Positions 24,081 to 36,600 of a stretch of DNA of 64,000 bases are shown here, piece by piece. Position numbers and translations under genes: made by a program. Within the stretch, counting starts at the first letter, position 1. Every line of letters begins with the position of its first letter. This DNA comes from Odontocerum albicorne. Taxonomy: Eukaryota; Arthropoda; Insecta; Trichoptera; Odontoceridae. The notes beneath the pieces are model-generated. The model did no database searches. It was not told where the DNA came from and was given only the letters and a program-made list of their open reading frames with translations. The DNA lies in assembly GCA_949825065.1 (NCBI GenBank), contig OX463844.1, positions 30,220,033-30,284,032 on the forward strand, given 5' to 3'.

Positions 24081-24439
24081 GTATTGTGAATTGTACAAAT
24101 ATAAAAATGATATACAAATTTATTAAGTTGTGCATTTCATGTGTGAACGATGCTCTTTTAAAAAATTCAGTAAAAAAATATGTATTGATTATACTTTGTC
24201 AAAACGTATTTTTACAGAAAAGAAAAATCTATATATCACATCCAGTTTTTGACACGTTATAATTTTTTTATCCAATCATCGCTTGGTGGCCACTATATGA
24301 ACATTTTTGTATGCTTTCCTATGAATCATCCAACAGTGATTTCCCATACCCACGTCCACGGTGCATCCTTGCAGTTCTTAAATACCCTGATGGAATCATT
24401 TATCCGTCTCATCACTCACTGCTATGAGATTTTCTACGA

Positions 24440-24575
24440 AGTAATAAAAGGAAATAGTAAGAAAAAAATAACTCAGAGAAAATTAAGCAGTTTGAGTAAC
24501 AGAAGAACATGTATGACGAAATATGTGGGTATGAAAGATGCAAAGCTCACTAAATTACTAATCAAACGGTGAATA
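24440..24575 (+). pseudogene. Possible LINE-A tail fragment
   Basis: The reading SNRRTCMTKYVGMKDAK resembles the RNRRSCMRKCMD..AK element of LINE-A tails at 690-947 (reverse) and 29310-29400 (reverse). Too short for certainty. Confidence 0.35.
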
Positions 24576-25458
24576 ATAGGTTGTTGCTCATTGCTTGCAC
24601 ATGTATGGACAGATTAACCGCCACTTTCAATAATCCTTTCCTCGGGGTGAGTTTTTATAATGAATCAACACTGTCACGTGGAGTAAGGATCAACATATCA
24701 AGTCCATGTAGTACAAGCTTTGTTGCTTATAGAAAATTAGGATACACTATTTATTTATCAGCTTTTTGGGATATATTTAGCCTACTTCTAATATTTTGTC
24801 CATTATTTTAATACCTCAACACTAATAAAGCAAACACTGTGAAGAACTAATGTTTGTCCCGATCACCAAGTTTCATTCCAAAGTAGAACTAATATATTTC
24901 TTCTTTCTCTTAAGTAAGACCTATGGTATGTTATAATCAACACTGCCTCTCTTGAGATGGTATCCCACGGATATCCTTCCATATTTTTTAAGGTCTTCCT
25001 AGAGGACGACTGTCAGCGAGTATTTCATTATTTGCCATTCAGAAAAATCTTGTATTATCCAACATTTTCCCATTTGTATTTCCAACGGTTATAACATCTT
25101 CAACTTCACATATTTTTCGAATATGAGATATCGGATGAGAAAAATTAAAACGATAAATTTACACCAAAAAAATGTTGCGTGATACAAAATAAATGTTCCA
25201 CATTTTAGAATTCTACGCCCAAAGATAGGAAGTAAGGTTCTAAAATTTCTAGCCATTTTTATGTTTGAAAATTTTAAAAACTCGCAAGGGACCAAGTCAA
25301 GGTACCAAAATTTAACTGTAACATCGCCTGAGCATGCAATGGGCGTGGCCAGCTGGTATCTGTCTACATATATTTTAAATTATTCAAGCCGGAAACTTTT
25401 GATTATGTAAAATAACAATTAATAGTTTTTCATCCATAATTTGGATATTATTTCGATT
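24576..25458. other. No feature recognised
   Basis: AT-rich, with short open frames lacking motifs. Confidence 0.4.
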
Positions 25459-26029
25459 TTTTATGTTTTAGTTATATTACGAAGCCGTTATATTATATTA
25501 CGTAGTGTTTGTAATCGACATAGTGATTTTATGTTTTAGTTATATTACGTACAAGCCGTTATATTATATTACGTAGTGTTTGTAATCGACATAGTGATTT
25601 TATGTTTTAGTTATATTACGTACAAGCCGTTATATTATATTACGTAGTGTTTGTAATCGACATAGTGATTTTATGTTTTAGTTATATTACGTACAAGCCG
25701 TTATATTATATTACGTAGTGTTTGTAATCGACATAGTGATTTTATGTTTTAGTTATATTACGTACAAGCCGTTATATTATATTACGTAGTGTTTGTAATC
25801 GACATAGTGATTTTATGTTTTAGTTATATTACGTACAAGCCGTTATATTATATTACGTAGTGTTTGTAATCGACATAGTGATTTTATGTTTTAGTTATAT
25901 TACGTACAAGCCGTTATATTATATTATGTAGTGTTTGTAATCGACATAGTGATTTTATGTTTTAGTTATATTACGTACAAGCCGTTATATTATATTACGT
26001 AGTGTTTGTAATCGACATTGTGATTTTAT
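25459..26029. repeat. 71-bp minisatellite, 8 copies, highly homogeneous
   Basis: CGTAGTGTTTG recurs at 25501, 25572, 25643, 25714, 25785, 25856, 25927 (T for C) and 25998, an exact 71-bp period. The first unit lacks a three-base TAC. Each unit contains TATATTACGTA twice, so it may itself derive from a shorter repeat. Near-identity between copies points to recent expansion or ongoing homogenisation. No open frame spans it. Confidence 0.97.
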
Positions 26030-27064
26030 TGAAAAGATAAATACATCTTTTCTTTGAAATACCTTTCTAAAAATAAAATAAAGAATCGAGAAACTACTTA
26101 CCAAGAGAAACTCGATGTTCTAACAAATTAAAGAAAGTTTGCGAAAAACCAAGGCACCGATTAACCAATAAAATAAAAACTCACCGTTGTTAATCAACTA
26201 CTCGAGGTCCAATCAGCGAAAAAAACTCGCCAGAGATCCAACTTCCGATCAAAGAAAATAGGTTACCAGTCTTGAATAACTAACTAACGTGTAAGTACCG
26301 CCACTGTCTTGTCTGCTTGGGGTGATCCAGCTGCCATTTTGATCTCGCATGCATATCATAGCATTTTTTCTCGAAAAACAGATGGTGTTGGAGGCTGATG
26401 CTTTTTGTTCGTTTCCCATTAATATTCCACGGTTCCCTCAACTATTCATTGCGTCTGGTAAAATCACAAGTTGAATATCCGCAGTTGAGGGAAATTTTGC
26501 GTCCAATTCCAAATATTCTGAGCGAACACGCGCAATCGGCCGTATTAAATTACATTTAAAAAAAACTTTATCGAATGCTTCGGAAATAAAACTCAGCCGC
26601 TTCTCAAAATAGCTGACCACTGCATGAACGTTTTTAAATTGTACTAGTGAATGTTTTTCGGGGATATTTTTAAAATCTGAAATTTTACGCCATATCTAAT
26701 GAATTAAAAATGTTATCAAGCATGTGAAAATATATTACGTTCATAATAATAAAAAAAAACAGATTTTTTTCGTTTCCTCTGTAGAAAAAAATCGAAATTA
26801 TAAGATAAGTAAATTAGAATGTGTAGACAGAACAATGTATTTTATTATATTGTATTTTCGTTGAATTATATCAGAAGCCGCAACCTTCGGCTTAGAAGAC
26901 AAATGTCTCATCAATTAATATATCAAAGTCTTCAGCAGAAGGTAGGATGCAGAATAAGAAATTACGGCACTAGGAAAGAAAGTAGATTGAAATAAGATGC
27001 AGTTTCTAAAATGAAGAAACAGCGTTGAAATGTTTCGGTCTCATAGAAAGAATGAATATCAAAA
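26030..27064. other. No gene recognised
   Basis: Mixed AT-rich sequence. A 60-residue open frame at 26438-26620 (minus) has no recognisable domain. Confidence 0.4.
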
Positions 27065-27320
27065 TATTTACAATTTTGTACGAGTAATATGCGAGGTGCG
27101 AGATGTTTGAGAAGGCCTAAAAAACGTAGCACGATCAAATTGATCAAATTCCAAATGAGTGAAAGGGATAAAAGTCTTTATAAAAGGAGAGTATGTGTGA
27201 AGAGGTATCTGGACGTAATAGAAACGAAATATGTGTGCCAGGAGACCTGTTTTCTCCCTCTCGGCTTGTTTTTATAGGAACATGACATGATGGTGATGAT
27301 GGTGATGAACTACTCAAGCA
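27065..27320 (+). pseudogene. Possible LINE-A tail fragment with simple-repeat end
   Basis: The reading RCLRRPKKRSTIKLIK then RRVCVKRYLDVIETKYVCQ resembles the basic tail of LINE-A (GRPRK-W then RRSCMRKCMD...VVC). It ends in a GATGGTGATGATGGTGATG run (27288-27308), as expected for LINEs ending in short tandem repeats. Weak similarity only. Confidence 0.4.
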
Positions 27321-28440
27321 GATTGCCAACTATGCAGCATAAGGTTATGAACAGCGACAGGTTCTCCACTACATTTGAAAATTTCAAAGGGGACTTTCAG
27401 AGAATACGAATTCTGTCAACACATGAGACACGACACTACATTTCAAAAACTTCTAGTTTCTTTGTGGTATACCTGAGTAAGTGTATATATTTCAACATTA
27501 TAAAGAAGTGCGAAGAACATCAAAAAATATTTATTGAAATTAAATCACAGTGACTAAAGTAAACTTGGACCATTTCAGCTTTCACATAATTTTACCCATT
27601 TAGCGAAAGCTTATATTGTGTGCTTACTCGAACAACTCCTAACATATGAGTTTTTTAGTGGAATATTTGATCAGGTGTTAATAATAGTTGGCTAACAAAA
27701 CATGTCGTATAAAATAATTACATGAATGTCATTTTCGCTGAAATTGTTAACATGATACAAGCGTTATTGTTATGTTATTTCATTGAAACATACTCCAGCT
27801 TTTGTTGTTTCAACATTTCTGTTGGAACAATATCAAGTGTGCCAAACGTTAGTATGTACAATAGACTTTATCTAACAGGGTAATGAACACAGTCGAGTGT
27901 TTTGACAATAAATAGTCGCTGGCGAGTATAATTACTGTTAGCCATTAGCAAAACTACCTTAAATGTTTATGAATAAGTAAGCATAGATATATTCAAAATG
28001 CCATATTCATCAATATATGCAATTTACGAGGACGAACAGATTGCATGAAGCATATTTAGCGTACAACACTTCAGTAAGCACATATTTGCATCCGATCAAA
28101 TCAGAGTTTCTGACAGCAACCGATGCGAAATTTCACGAAAAGCAAAAAAAAATTGTGTCCTTCATCGAAGAGTATATTTATTCGCTTTATAGTACAATGC
28201 TACTCCAATAGGGGTTTACAAAAAATATAGCAATGTAAATAACAAAAATAAAAGTTCGATATCATTTGAGTAGCGCTATTAAGTAGTACTATAGTAGCCG
28301 TAGACCGCAACGTTAGTAAGGTCTAAGTATTGACATATTGTATTTCTTTGAATACAATAAAACTATATTGACTAAACCTTTTACAATACCTACCCCACCT
28401 AAAAAACTTGAAGCCGATCCCTAGGCGACACTGAAAGATA
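27321..28440. other. No feature recognised
   Basis: AT-rich sequence. The open frames at 27287-27553 and 28017-28211 have no recognisable domain. Confidence 0.4.
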
Positions 28441-28442
28441 TA

Positions 28443-29086
28443 CAAGCGTTGATAAAAATAACGAGATTTTTTTAAATTTCGCGGACTACTTGTTTTTGAT
28501 TGAGCGCATCTTTTTTTCTCACGTTAGCGACATTGTATGTGATGTACATTTAAATTTTCAGTAATATTGGATAGGCAGTTTGTGTTTAAAGGCAAATATT
28601 TACGAAGCATTTTGGCACGTTTGCGATTTATCATTAAAAAATTACTGGACAACGTTTTTTTTACGGTTTTATGCAATTTGTGTGAGGTAATCTGAATAAA
28701 GTGCTAAAATTGGGGACAAACAACTCCTGGATTTTGCACCACGATAGTGTACCGGTTTACACTTTACTACTAATTTGTGATTTTTTTACCAAAACCAGAT
28801 ATGGCTTCCTGTGACTTTTTCCTTTTCCCGGAGATCCAGACATTCAAAGGATAACATTTTGCGACCATAAAGGAAATAAAAGCAAAATCGCTGGATGAGC
28901 TAAGGCTAAAGGCTATCCCAAAAAGCGCGTTCCACAAATGTTTCGAGGATTGGAAAAAATGTTGGCAAAAGTGTGTTTTATCCTATGGGGACTACTTTGA
29001 AGAGGACAATATTAATATTATATTAATGATTAAATAAATACTATTTGGTAAAAATGAAAATTCTTGTTATTATTTGACTAACCTCG
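28443..29086 (+). mobile_element. CGAG-terminated mariner-like element, internally deleted
   Basis: Flanked by TA (28441-28442 and 29087-29088). The right end in reverse complement starts CGAGGTTAGTCAAATAATAA; the left starts CAAGCGTTGATAAAAATAAC. The sequence after the left end, TTGTTTTTGATTGAGC-CATC, matches the reverse complement of the right end of the element at 44142-45384, so they are one family. A degenerate transposase 3' part remains: WILHHDS, PDMASCDFFLF (third catalytic Asp) and AIPKSAFHKCFEDWKKCWQK..GDYFEEDN. About half the expected 1.25 kb is missing. Confidence 0.85.
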
Positions 29087-29289
29087 TACAGCATTCCGCC
29101 TCACGAGAATGTTTGAGTAACAATGTTATGGCAGACTATATGTTTATATAAGGCACTTTAGAAGAGCAGAAAACTAAAATTCAAATCAAAGGTCTGAAAA
29201 TTAAACCAAAATTGGATAAACCAGATATAGAACTCGGGTTGCTAGATCTTTTAACCAGCACTCGAACTATTAGATAACATACCACATCA

Positions 29290-29850
29290 CGCCAGATCCC
29301 TTTTGGGATGGGCAGAGAGAACTGTATACACGCCTTTATCCATGCATACAACTCTCGCCTCGTTCCCATCCACACATCTCGTCATGCATGATCTCGTTTT
29401 TCTCATCCGTCTTACCTTTCTGATACTTCTTACCCTGACATCGCTTCTATAAATCAGTTTTGTTAATATTTCGTCATTCATTCGTTCCACGTGCCCAATC
29501 CAACTCAAAGTGCGATTCTAGATCTTACTCAACACATCAGTCTCAAGTTCACGTGCATCACTAATCACTTCATTCCGTATTCTGTTATTCATTGTTCCTC
29601 CGTGTATTCTTCTCAGTACATGCATTTCCATACCATTTGCTCTGCTCGTTTCAGTCTTTTTTACGTTCACGTTTCTCTCCCGTACGTCAACGTTGGTACT
29701 AAAATACTGTTGTGGACTACCTTAGCAAATTTTGATACTGTTTGGTTTGAGTGTATACTTTTAAGGGCATCATTGGCATTTTTCATGTCACTACATGCCG
29801 CTTGATATATCTCGTAACTCTTCTGTCGAGCAGCATATGCCATAGAACAG
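29290..29850 (-). pseudogene. LINE-A non-LTR retrotransposon, 3' fragment
   Basis: Minus-strand blocks, high to low: MKNANDALKSIHSNQTVSKFA, then VVHNSILVPTLTYGRETW, a TIFYSIRNEVISDARELETDVLSKI-like block, WIGHVERMNDEILTKLIYRSDV, and a basic tail RSCMTRCVDGNEARVVC. This is the cleanest view of the LINE-A post-RT region. Frameshifts separate the blocks. Confidence 0.8.
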
Positions 29851-29979
29851 CATTTACAGTGAAATATATGAATGTTGAATGAACAAAACGGAAGCTGTTT
29901 CTGAATAGAAAACTGCCTACCCCAAAAGGTACAATACATGGCGTAAAGCATCGTATTACATTTTCGTTATAAGAGATAT

Positions 29980-30150
29980 TCTGGTGAGCTTACTGCTTGA
30001 TGGCAATCTTTTCCAACTAACCAGAAACATGCTAAAGATGCTTAAATAAAAAGCGGACTAGAATTATTCATAAAACCTGGGTATCGACGGCAATCTAACT
30101 TGCAACCCGTGTTGAAAGAGAGGCGTCTTACCAGCGAAGGTCATCTATGG
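29980..30150 (-). repeat. tRNA-derived SINE-like element, second family (degenerate)
   Basis: The minus strand reads CGCTGGTAAGACGCCTC (A-box-like), ACACGGGTTGCAAGTTAGATTG (eroded B box), and later CTGGTTAGTTGGAAAAGATTGCC, the tail landmark of the copies at 22640 and 57935. Confidence 0.5.
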
Positions 30151-31008
30151 TGACAACTTACTAAGATATAGCTCACTAAGTATTGAAACACAGCTGGCAA
30201 TTTACTTTGTAGGAATAATTACATTTCCAATACGGATTCCAGATCTACGATAAAGAGGAAGAAACCTCTTTTTGACTTCATACCGTATATATGTGTATGT
30301 AACAAATACGAAATATTTTTTGACGGATTAAATTGTAATCCGTTCTATACGGGACGGTATTGCTTTCCACATAATCCTGCAAGAAACTTGCCAAATTATT
30401 TACTCCTCAGTCCTTAATCTCCGCTAAGTTCTCAGTCCATTTTGGTACGTAACATAGCACACTGACTTCTGAGTGGAGGAGGACGGATCCCAATTAGTCG
30501 AGTAGCTTCTAAGCCAGTCTGAATCCTTTAGGTCAATACTATTCCACCAAACAAGCCTAAAAGTTGGTTTTACTTCAGATTTTACTTGCGAGAAAGCAAA
30601 GAATACAAAGAGGTTCAGGGGAAACTCGACCGAACTAACTTTGCACTTGGTGTGTTTTAGACTTAATACCAAATGATCTCGTGTCGGTGGCTAGCTGAAG
30701 GTTACTGCTGTAGATTTATACTTATAGAAAGGACTTTATTTGTCACAGGTTTGTGAAGTTAGTATCAGGCATGAAAAGATTATTTGAAAAATAAAAGATA
30801 AAATCACCAGTATTTTAAATTATTGAGATATAAAATTACGTTCATGATTTTTCAGTTTTTTCAGACCAAACATCGTTAACATTGAGTAAAATTATATTTC
30901 ACAAGTTTCATTAGAGAATGGTGTATGTTTAAATGTTAAAGTTAGTACAATATTAAATTATTCAAAAAAATAGTCAACTCCTCATAACTAACTATGGATA
31001 TTCAAATT
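30151..31008. other. No gene recognised
   Basis: An 82-residue minus frame (30424-30672) has no domain I recognise. Otherwise AT-rich. Confidence 0.4.
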
Positions 31009-31165
31009 GATTAGCATGAATCGATAATGTATGACTTGTACAAGCAACATGACTTGATCATGTATGACTGATTAGCATGAGTTGATCATGTATGATTAGC
31101 ATGAGTTAATCAATTCGCATGATTCATTAGCATAAGTTAATCATGTATAACTTGTACAAGCAACT
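31009..31165. repeat. Imperfect short tandem repeats around TGATTAGCATGA
   Basis: Repeated GATTAGCATGA(A/G)T and (G/A)ATCATGTATGA words, with ACTTGTACAAGCAAC at both ends (about 31034 and 31147). This indicates local duplication of a ~110-bp segment with a degenerate interior. Confidence 0.7.
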
Positions 31166-31539
31166 GTCAGAGACTGATTATCAGAAAACATACCACGGAT
31201 AAACTAAGATAACTACTAAAGTAATTTGCCATGAGATCTGAAAGGGTTAAAAAGTATTTAGTGAAATTACAGTTTAAGGTGGCTATAATTCAGAGTTCAA
31301 GTAAGAAATATCCAGGTTCAAATAAATGCGCCATGGCTGAAGAACATTTGGCAATGGTTTAAATATTCAACTTTACTACTCTTATAGACAGTTATCAACA
31401 AGATAATGTTCAACAGCAATTCTTTGGCAATCTAGGAAGAAAGTGACCCAAATATAGGATAACATGACTTTTACCACATTGTAAGGTACAACGGAGTATA
31501 TAAACGAAATATTTCGATTTATTACATATTTATTTTTAT
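31166..31539. other. No feature recognised
   Basis: Nothing beyond AT-rich sequence seen. Confidence 0.4.
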
Positions 31540-31845
31540 GATCAAATGCCTTCTATTTATTTTGTATGGTTGAAAAACAATACAAAATAATAATATTGAC
31601 ATGTAAGTGGTATTATACAATAGAAAAAAGGCAAACCCAGTACAAGATGAACCCAACACAATAAAAAAGCAAACCCATATAATATAAATAATTCAATGAT
31701 GCAAGAACAGCTTCTTTACTTAACTGTTGTTGAAAGTCGAAGGCATACGTGTACGTGTATATGGTATATGCCACACTGATTGCCCAATTTGTAGTCTTGT
31801 AACACAGGCGTTGTACGAATACCTAATTATTAACTATATGATTGG
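31540..31845. repeat. Interspersed repeat Y, copy 2
   Basis: This shares AAAAGGCAAACCCAGTAC, AATAAAAAAGCAAACCCA, CTTCTTTACTT and GTAGTCTTGTAACACAGGCGTT with 23030-23350, in the same orientation and spacing. Confidence 0.6.
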
Positions 31846-32394
31846 GGAATAATACATTTTACTGGATGAACCCTTAAAATGTTTTATAGTACTATTGTTC
31901 TCTTCTTCTTTTTTCAGCTCGGGATAGGTGTCATAACAGCAATTATCAATTAGGTCGCAAATTATATATTTCGATGTTTTTATTAAACTGATAAATATGC
32001 TCTCATAAATTATAAGAAAGCTTTATTGTGTTCTTATCACCTCCATAACTATTTTTATCTTCTCTTTTTAGCTCGCTATTGCAGTCTCACCATCGCAGAT
32101 CTCAATTTGTCTTAATAACTGCACAACTCTTCCGCCTTCTCATAATTCTGTACTGGTCACTGTTCACACAACCGCTCTACTTCCGTGGTGGGAAGAGATC
32201 GCCACATGGGAATAAACTCGACAGCTTGTAATTTATAAAACGAAAGTTTAATACAACTCTTACAAATTCTTATAACAGCCTCCTACATATCCGAAAGGAT
32301 GATGTGAAGATGTTGAAAGCGCGGCAGGGAAATAACGTTGCCTACGCCCCTGATAATGAAATTTTCGGGTTTATCGCACGTAGAAAACCATATA
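31846..32394. other. No gene recognised
   Basis: Mixed sequence without recognised features. Confidence 0.4.
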
Positions 32395-32515
32395 TAAAAT
32401 TTACACGACTGAATATCTACCTTTTGTTTTCGATTGCCATCGGGAATCGAACCCGAAATCCCTCAATCGGACAATCGTTTTTCAATCTACGAGTATGATA
32501 AACTACGGAGGTTGC
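32395..32515 (-). repeat. tRNA-derived SINE head
   Basis: The minus strand reads GCAACCTCCGTAGTTTATCA, like the head of the 1650 SINE, then GATTTCGGGTTCGATTCCCGA, an excellent B box. An octamer footprint (32488-32495) splits the A-box region, so the copy could not now be transcribed normally. Confidence 0.6.
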
Positions 32516-32589
32516 AGGAGTGACAATATTTTACAAATATTTATTTTTTTCCTTACTCATATCTCTATGTAAAAAAACAAATATTCATA

Positions 32590-32870
32590 TATTGGCTGGT
32601 GAACTGGTGCTTTATATATCCACAAAATTATGGGTTATAGCCATTCATAATTTACTTTTACTCTTCAGTTCACATTTCCATTAAAATGTTTATTAATTGT
32701 AAATGTTATATTCTGGACACTAAAAAAGGCGTTAAATTGATTCTTATTTTTATTTGAAAATTGGACATTTCCTTTCTATGTAATGCCATGGTTACGAGCA
32801 TCAGAACTTACGCACGAGGCACGCGTCCGAGCGAAAACTTTTAATCCGAAACTAATGATGTTGGTGAATT
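32590..32870. repeat. Interspersed repeat X, copy 3
   Basis: ATATCCACAAAATTATGGGTT, TTCACATTTCCATTAAAATG, then CATGGTTACGAGCATCAGAA, GCACGAGGCACGCGTC and ACTTTTAATCCGAAAC match 61297-61610 along about 270 bp. Part of the left end is missing. Confidence 0.7.
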
Positions 32871-34614
32871 CCCAGCGAACTAGATTGCTTTGGCTGTGAT
32901 GGGGAGTAAACTTAGGGTGTATCACGAATCGAATACCTCTTCAAGCGTTGTGCCCTGCGGATACCTTTAAATCTTGTTGTTCTTTTTGGTCATTAAAATG
33001 GTTCAAGTTGAAATCGAATTAACATAACACTTTAAGCAAATACAATTCGAGAAAACTCGTTAAATTTTTTGGTTAAATAATTACATCAGAAGGCAGATTC
33101 CAGTGATTCGAATTAAGAATGTTATCTAGTAGGTGCTAATTTTAAACACCAAAGAATATATTTTACCCTCTTAATTTATTATATTTGGATTATTCACCCA
33201 CTTGAGATGTTTCCAGTCAGTAAACAATGATGAGTTGATTACAGTGAGAAAACTGAATGTGTAATCTCTGGCTATTATAATTTAACATAATACGAAATTT
33301 ATTTAATAACAATACTGATTTTATATCTTAATTCCATCAAGAATTATCTTAGCACTTGGCAAATCCAGGGAGACATTTATGTATTGAGCGTTCTCATATT
33401 CGTTGGCATTTGGTTATTCGTAAAAAGTTAAATTAATAAAGAACGTATTATTCAAATTTTCCTCGCTGAGGTCGCACATGTTAAAATTTAAAACTTTTAT
33501 CTTTATCAATTGTTCCTTTGTGGAAGAATGTTCAATACACATTCGACAAATCACTGATGTTGAATGTTGTCTAGAGATACTCGTACATAACTAAACCAAG
33601 GGCTAGATTGCACTTTTAGTAGCAATAGTTTATATTATTTTCCCTTTAAACTCGCAATTTTAATTGTACAGCAATGTAAATCATTCAAACTTGAAATTAT
33701 TTATATTAAAATAAATAGTTATGATAAAAATATTACTTTATTTGTCAACACGTACGAGTTCCTAAATTTTAACAACGTAGAATACTATAAACAAAAATCT
33801 GATTGTACGCGTATGTCTCTTGCGTGGTCGTTTTAAAAGTATTTTCAGGACTTAAGTGGTATTTCGAGTCTTTCGCTTGACACTTAACTGAATTCAATAC
33901 AAATTCCCATACGGTGTAAAGAAAAACTGTAATCCTCACGACTACCATCGCATCTATGGGGTATTAGGGAGGAAAGCAATTTTGAACAACCTTAAACAAG
34001 CCAAAGGATCTTGGCAGTGTAGATGTTAAATACGTTCGGTTTAATAGTGTGATTAAATTTCTGCTAATGGCAAAATTATTTTAGCCTGATAATTTTTAAC
34101 TATTTGTTTAAACAAAGGTTCACGAATACTTCTAAAATGACGAGTTTTATATAGTTATTTCTAGCACTTAAACCTGTTTGTTACATTATTCAGGATATTT
34201 TACCTCTAATTTAAGCGAGGGTAGTTATGAAACCTTCGTGTACTTTATGTTTGACCCACGATTACTTTGAGATTATTCATGTAGCGCTGTATAGGGTATT
34301 CTTGAATTTTCTATTCTTTCGATACGAACATCGCAATGTATTCTTCTTTGTTTTTTCCTGATAACATATTCGTTATATGTAAACTGACGAAGTGAATACG
34401 TTGAATTTGTTCGTCTGTGAAATGACTTTATCTTCGGCTCCATCAAGTGAACCTTTTCGATCCTTCGTCTCTGTTGAGCAAGGATTCAAAAAATCTCTGG
34501 AGAATTGACATCACTAGAGGTTCGTCGGTTGATACATGCCAAATCCCTCTAATTAGAGGTAAAATAATGCCATCACGCAGCATTTTTACTCAATTATTTT
34601 AACTAGAGACTTTC
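32871..34614. other. No gene recognised
   Basis: AT-rich unique-looking sequence; one octamer at 33578-33585. A GCGCTGTATAGGG word at 34287 resembles fragments near 6482 and 14300. Confidence 0.4.
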
Positions 34615-34675
34615 TTTGAAGAATCATCGGGAATCGATCCTAAATCTCTCGACTATAGTGTTCATTTAAGCTCAA
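34615..34675 (-). repeat. tRNA-like SINE head remnant
   Basis: The minus strand has a B-box-like GGATCGATTCCCGATGATT with an ACTATAGTCGAGAGATTTA stem region before it, much like the head at 32395-32515. No tail recognised. Confidence 0.35.
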
Positions 34676-36600
34676 TGAGTTGACAAGTAACAAAATCAGT
34701 TCTACATGAATTCTGCAAAAAGGAAAGACGTGAAGGAAGAACAATTTGAAAAGAGTGAGGAAGGAAGAATAAGAATGATAAGTGATGGATAAAACATTGA
34801 ATAAGAATGGATGAATATGAAAAATATATTGTTGGCTATAGCAAAAGACATCTGTAGCACAACAAAAGTTGGAAGAAAAAAAGTAATGCATGGTGGGATA
34901 AGAAAGTTAAGGAATGAAAGAAAGAAAAAAAAGAATATGGAGAGTATTTATCGAAGCAAAAAGAGGAAATACTGATGAAGCAATAAAAAGAAAGAGAACG
35001 TATAAAGAATGGAAATTTAAAACATAAAGTAAATCGATTTTGAGGAAAAGGAGAAGCTAATAGATGAAGAAGACAGAAAGTTGAGTATGAATGTTGAGGA
35101 AAATATTTTGGGAGAAGTATGTAAAATGCGAGCAAAAAATCAAAGATAAGAATGGAAGGATTTTATCACAAGAAGTAATGGTTCGAGATGGAATGAATAT
35201 TCAAAGAATTGTACGAGAGCGGTGATAGTATAATAGTAGAGACGACGTATGTGATTGAAATTAGTCTAGAAAAATTACAAATTGCTGTAAGAGACACGAA
35301 AAAAGGGGAAATATCAGATTGTAATGATAAAAATATAGAATTTATTCTGTGTAAGGGTAAGAGAATGGTCGAATGACTGAGAAAATATTTCAACAAATGT
35401 TATGTATCTGACTACATACCGAAAGAGTGAAGGAGTGTAACGGTTGTTCCATTATGTAAAAGTAAGGTTGTAAGAATTAAATGTTGAAGTTACAGAGCTA
35501 TTAGCTCACTGAGTGTAGTGAGTAAACATTTTTATAGAAAGGGTAAGAAGATGGAGTAAAAAGACAGTGTGGGATGCTCAGGATACCTTCTAAAGTTGAA
35601 GTGGATGCATGGATCTGATTTTCTCTTTACGCACGGTTGTAGATCAATGCATAAGATTGAATGATAAGAAGCAAACTATGCTAAATACTGAACGAATTTG
35701 GTATTGATTGTAAATTAATACGTGGTATTGGATAATTATATGCTGAAAGAAGAGCATGTATTAGAGAGGACGGTCCTTTGACTGAGTGGTTTAATATTTC
35801 AAAAAGGAAATATAAAAAATATAGCAAGGATGTGTTATGTCACCCTAGTTGTTTAATATTTCATAGTTTGATGTGTGAAGGAAAAACAGAGGTCAATGTA
35901 TGGCATTCTAATGTCGAATACGGATCGCTGTATGCTGGTGACATGGTAGTGTTAATGGAGAATAAATTACAGAGGATGATAAGGGAATTGCATTAGATAT
36001 GTAAAAGGAAAGATATAAGAATGAACATTGCGAAATCCAAAATCTTGATGTTCAAAAAGTATGAAAGGAAAAGTAAATGCGATATGCGTTAGGAATGAAA
36101 TATTAAAGTAATTTGAAGAATTCTGCTATTTGGGTAGTGTCTTCTAAGAAGATGGATGAGTTATGAGAGATATCGAACGCCGTGTAGTGATGAGAAAAAA
36201 ATTCAATAGGGCTAGAAAATATATATACGAAAACCGGACAGTATCAAAATCTTCCAAGATGATAGTCCACAACAGTATTTTAGTACCAACTTGGATGTAT
36301 GAGAGTTTTACGTGGACATGGAACAACCTGAAAAGTGACAATTAAATGCTGTAGAAATACATGCATTTAGAAGAGTGGAGGATGATAACGTATGATAAAA
36401 TACGAAATGAAGTATTAGGGATGAATGTGAACTTAAGGCTGATGTGTTGAGTAAGATGAATAGGAGCACTCAGAGATAGTTTGAGTACGTGGAACGAATG
36501 AAAGACTAACAAAACAAACTGACAAGTCTGTCCTCTCTGTCTGACTGTGAGACGGCACGATGGTATGTATGCGTTTAAATAAATAAGTATTTTTTTAAGG
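34640..36600 (+). pseudogene. LINE-A non-LTR retrotransposon, longest copy (linker, RT, C-terminus)
   Basis: Read in broken plus-strand frames: a lysine-rich WWDKKVKE..-KEYGEYLSKQK linker that normally joins endonuclease to RT; VTVVPLCKSK..SYRAISSLSVVSK (RT block); an eroded CVMSP-LFN block; LYAGDMVVLMENKLQRMIREL at about 35925-35990, where the catalytic YADD box has become YAGD (TAT GCT GGT GAC at 35931-35942); NIAKSKILMFKKYERKSKC; CYLGSVF-EDG..DIERRV; VHNSILVPTWMYE; and the RSTLR-FGHVERM-like tail near 36450. Both the missing first Asp of YADD and many stops show it is inactive. No endonuclease core is visible upstream, so it is 5'-truncated. Confidence 0.8.

Noticed and set aside
25459..26029. 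The 71-bp array as a CRISPR
   Set aside because: Units are directly contiguous with no unique spacers, in a eukaryotic context.
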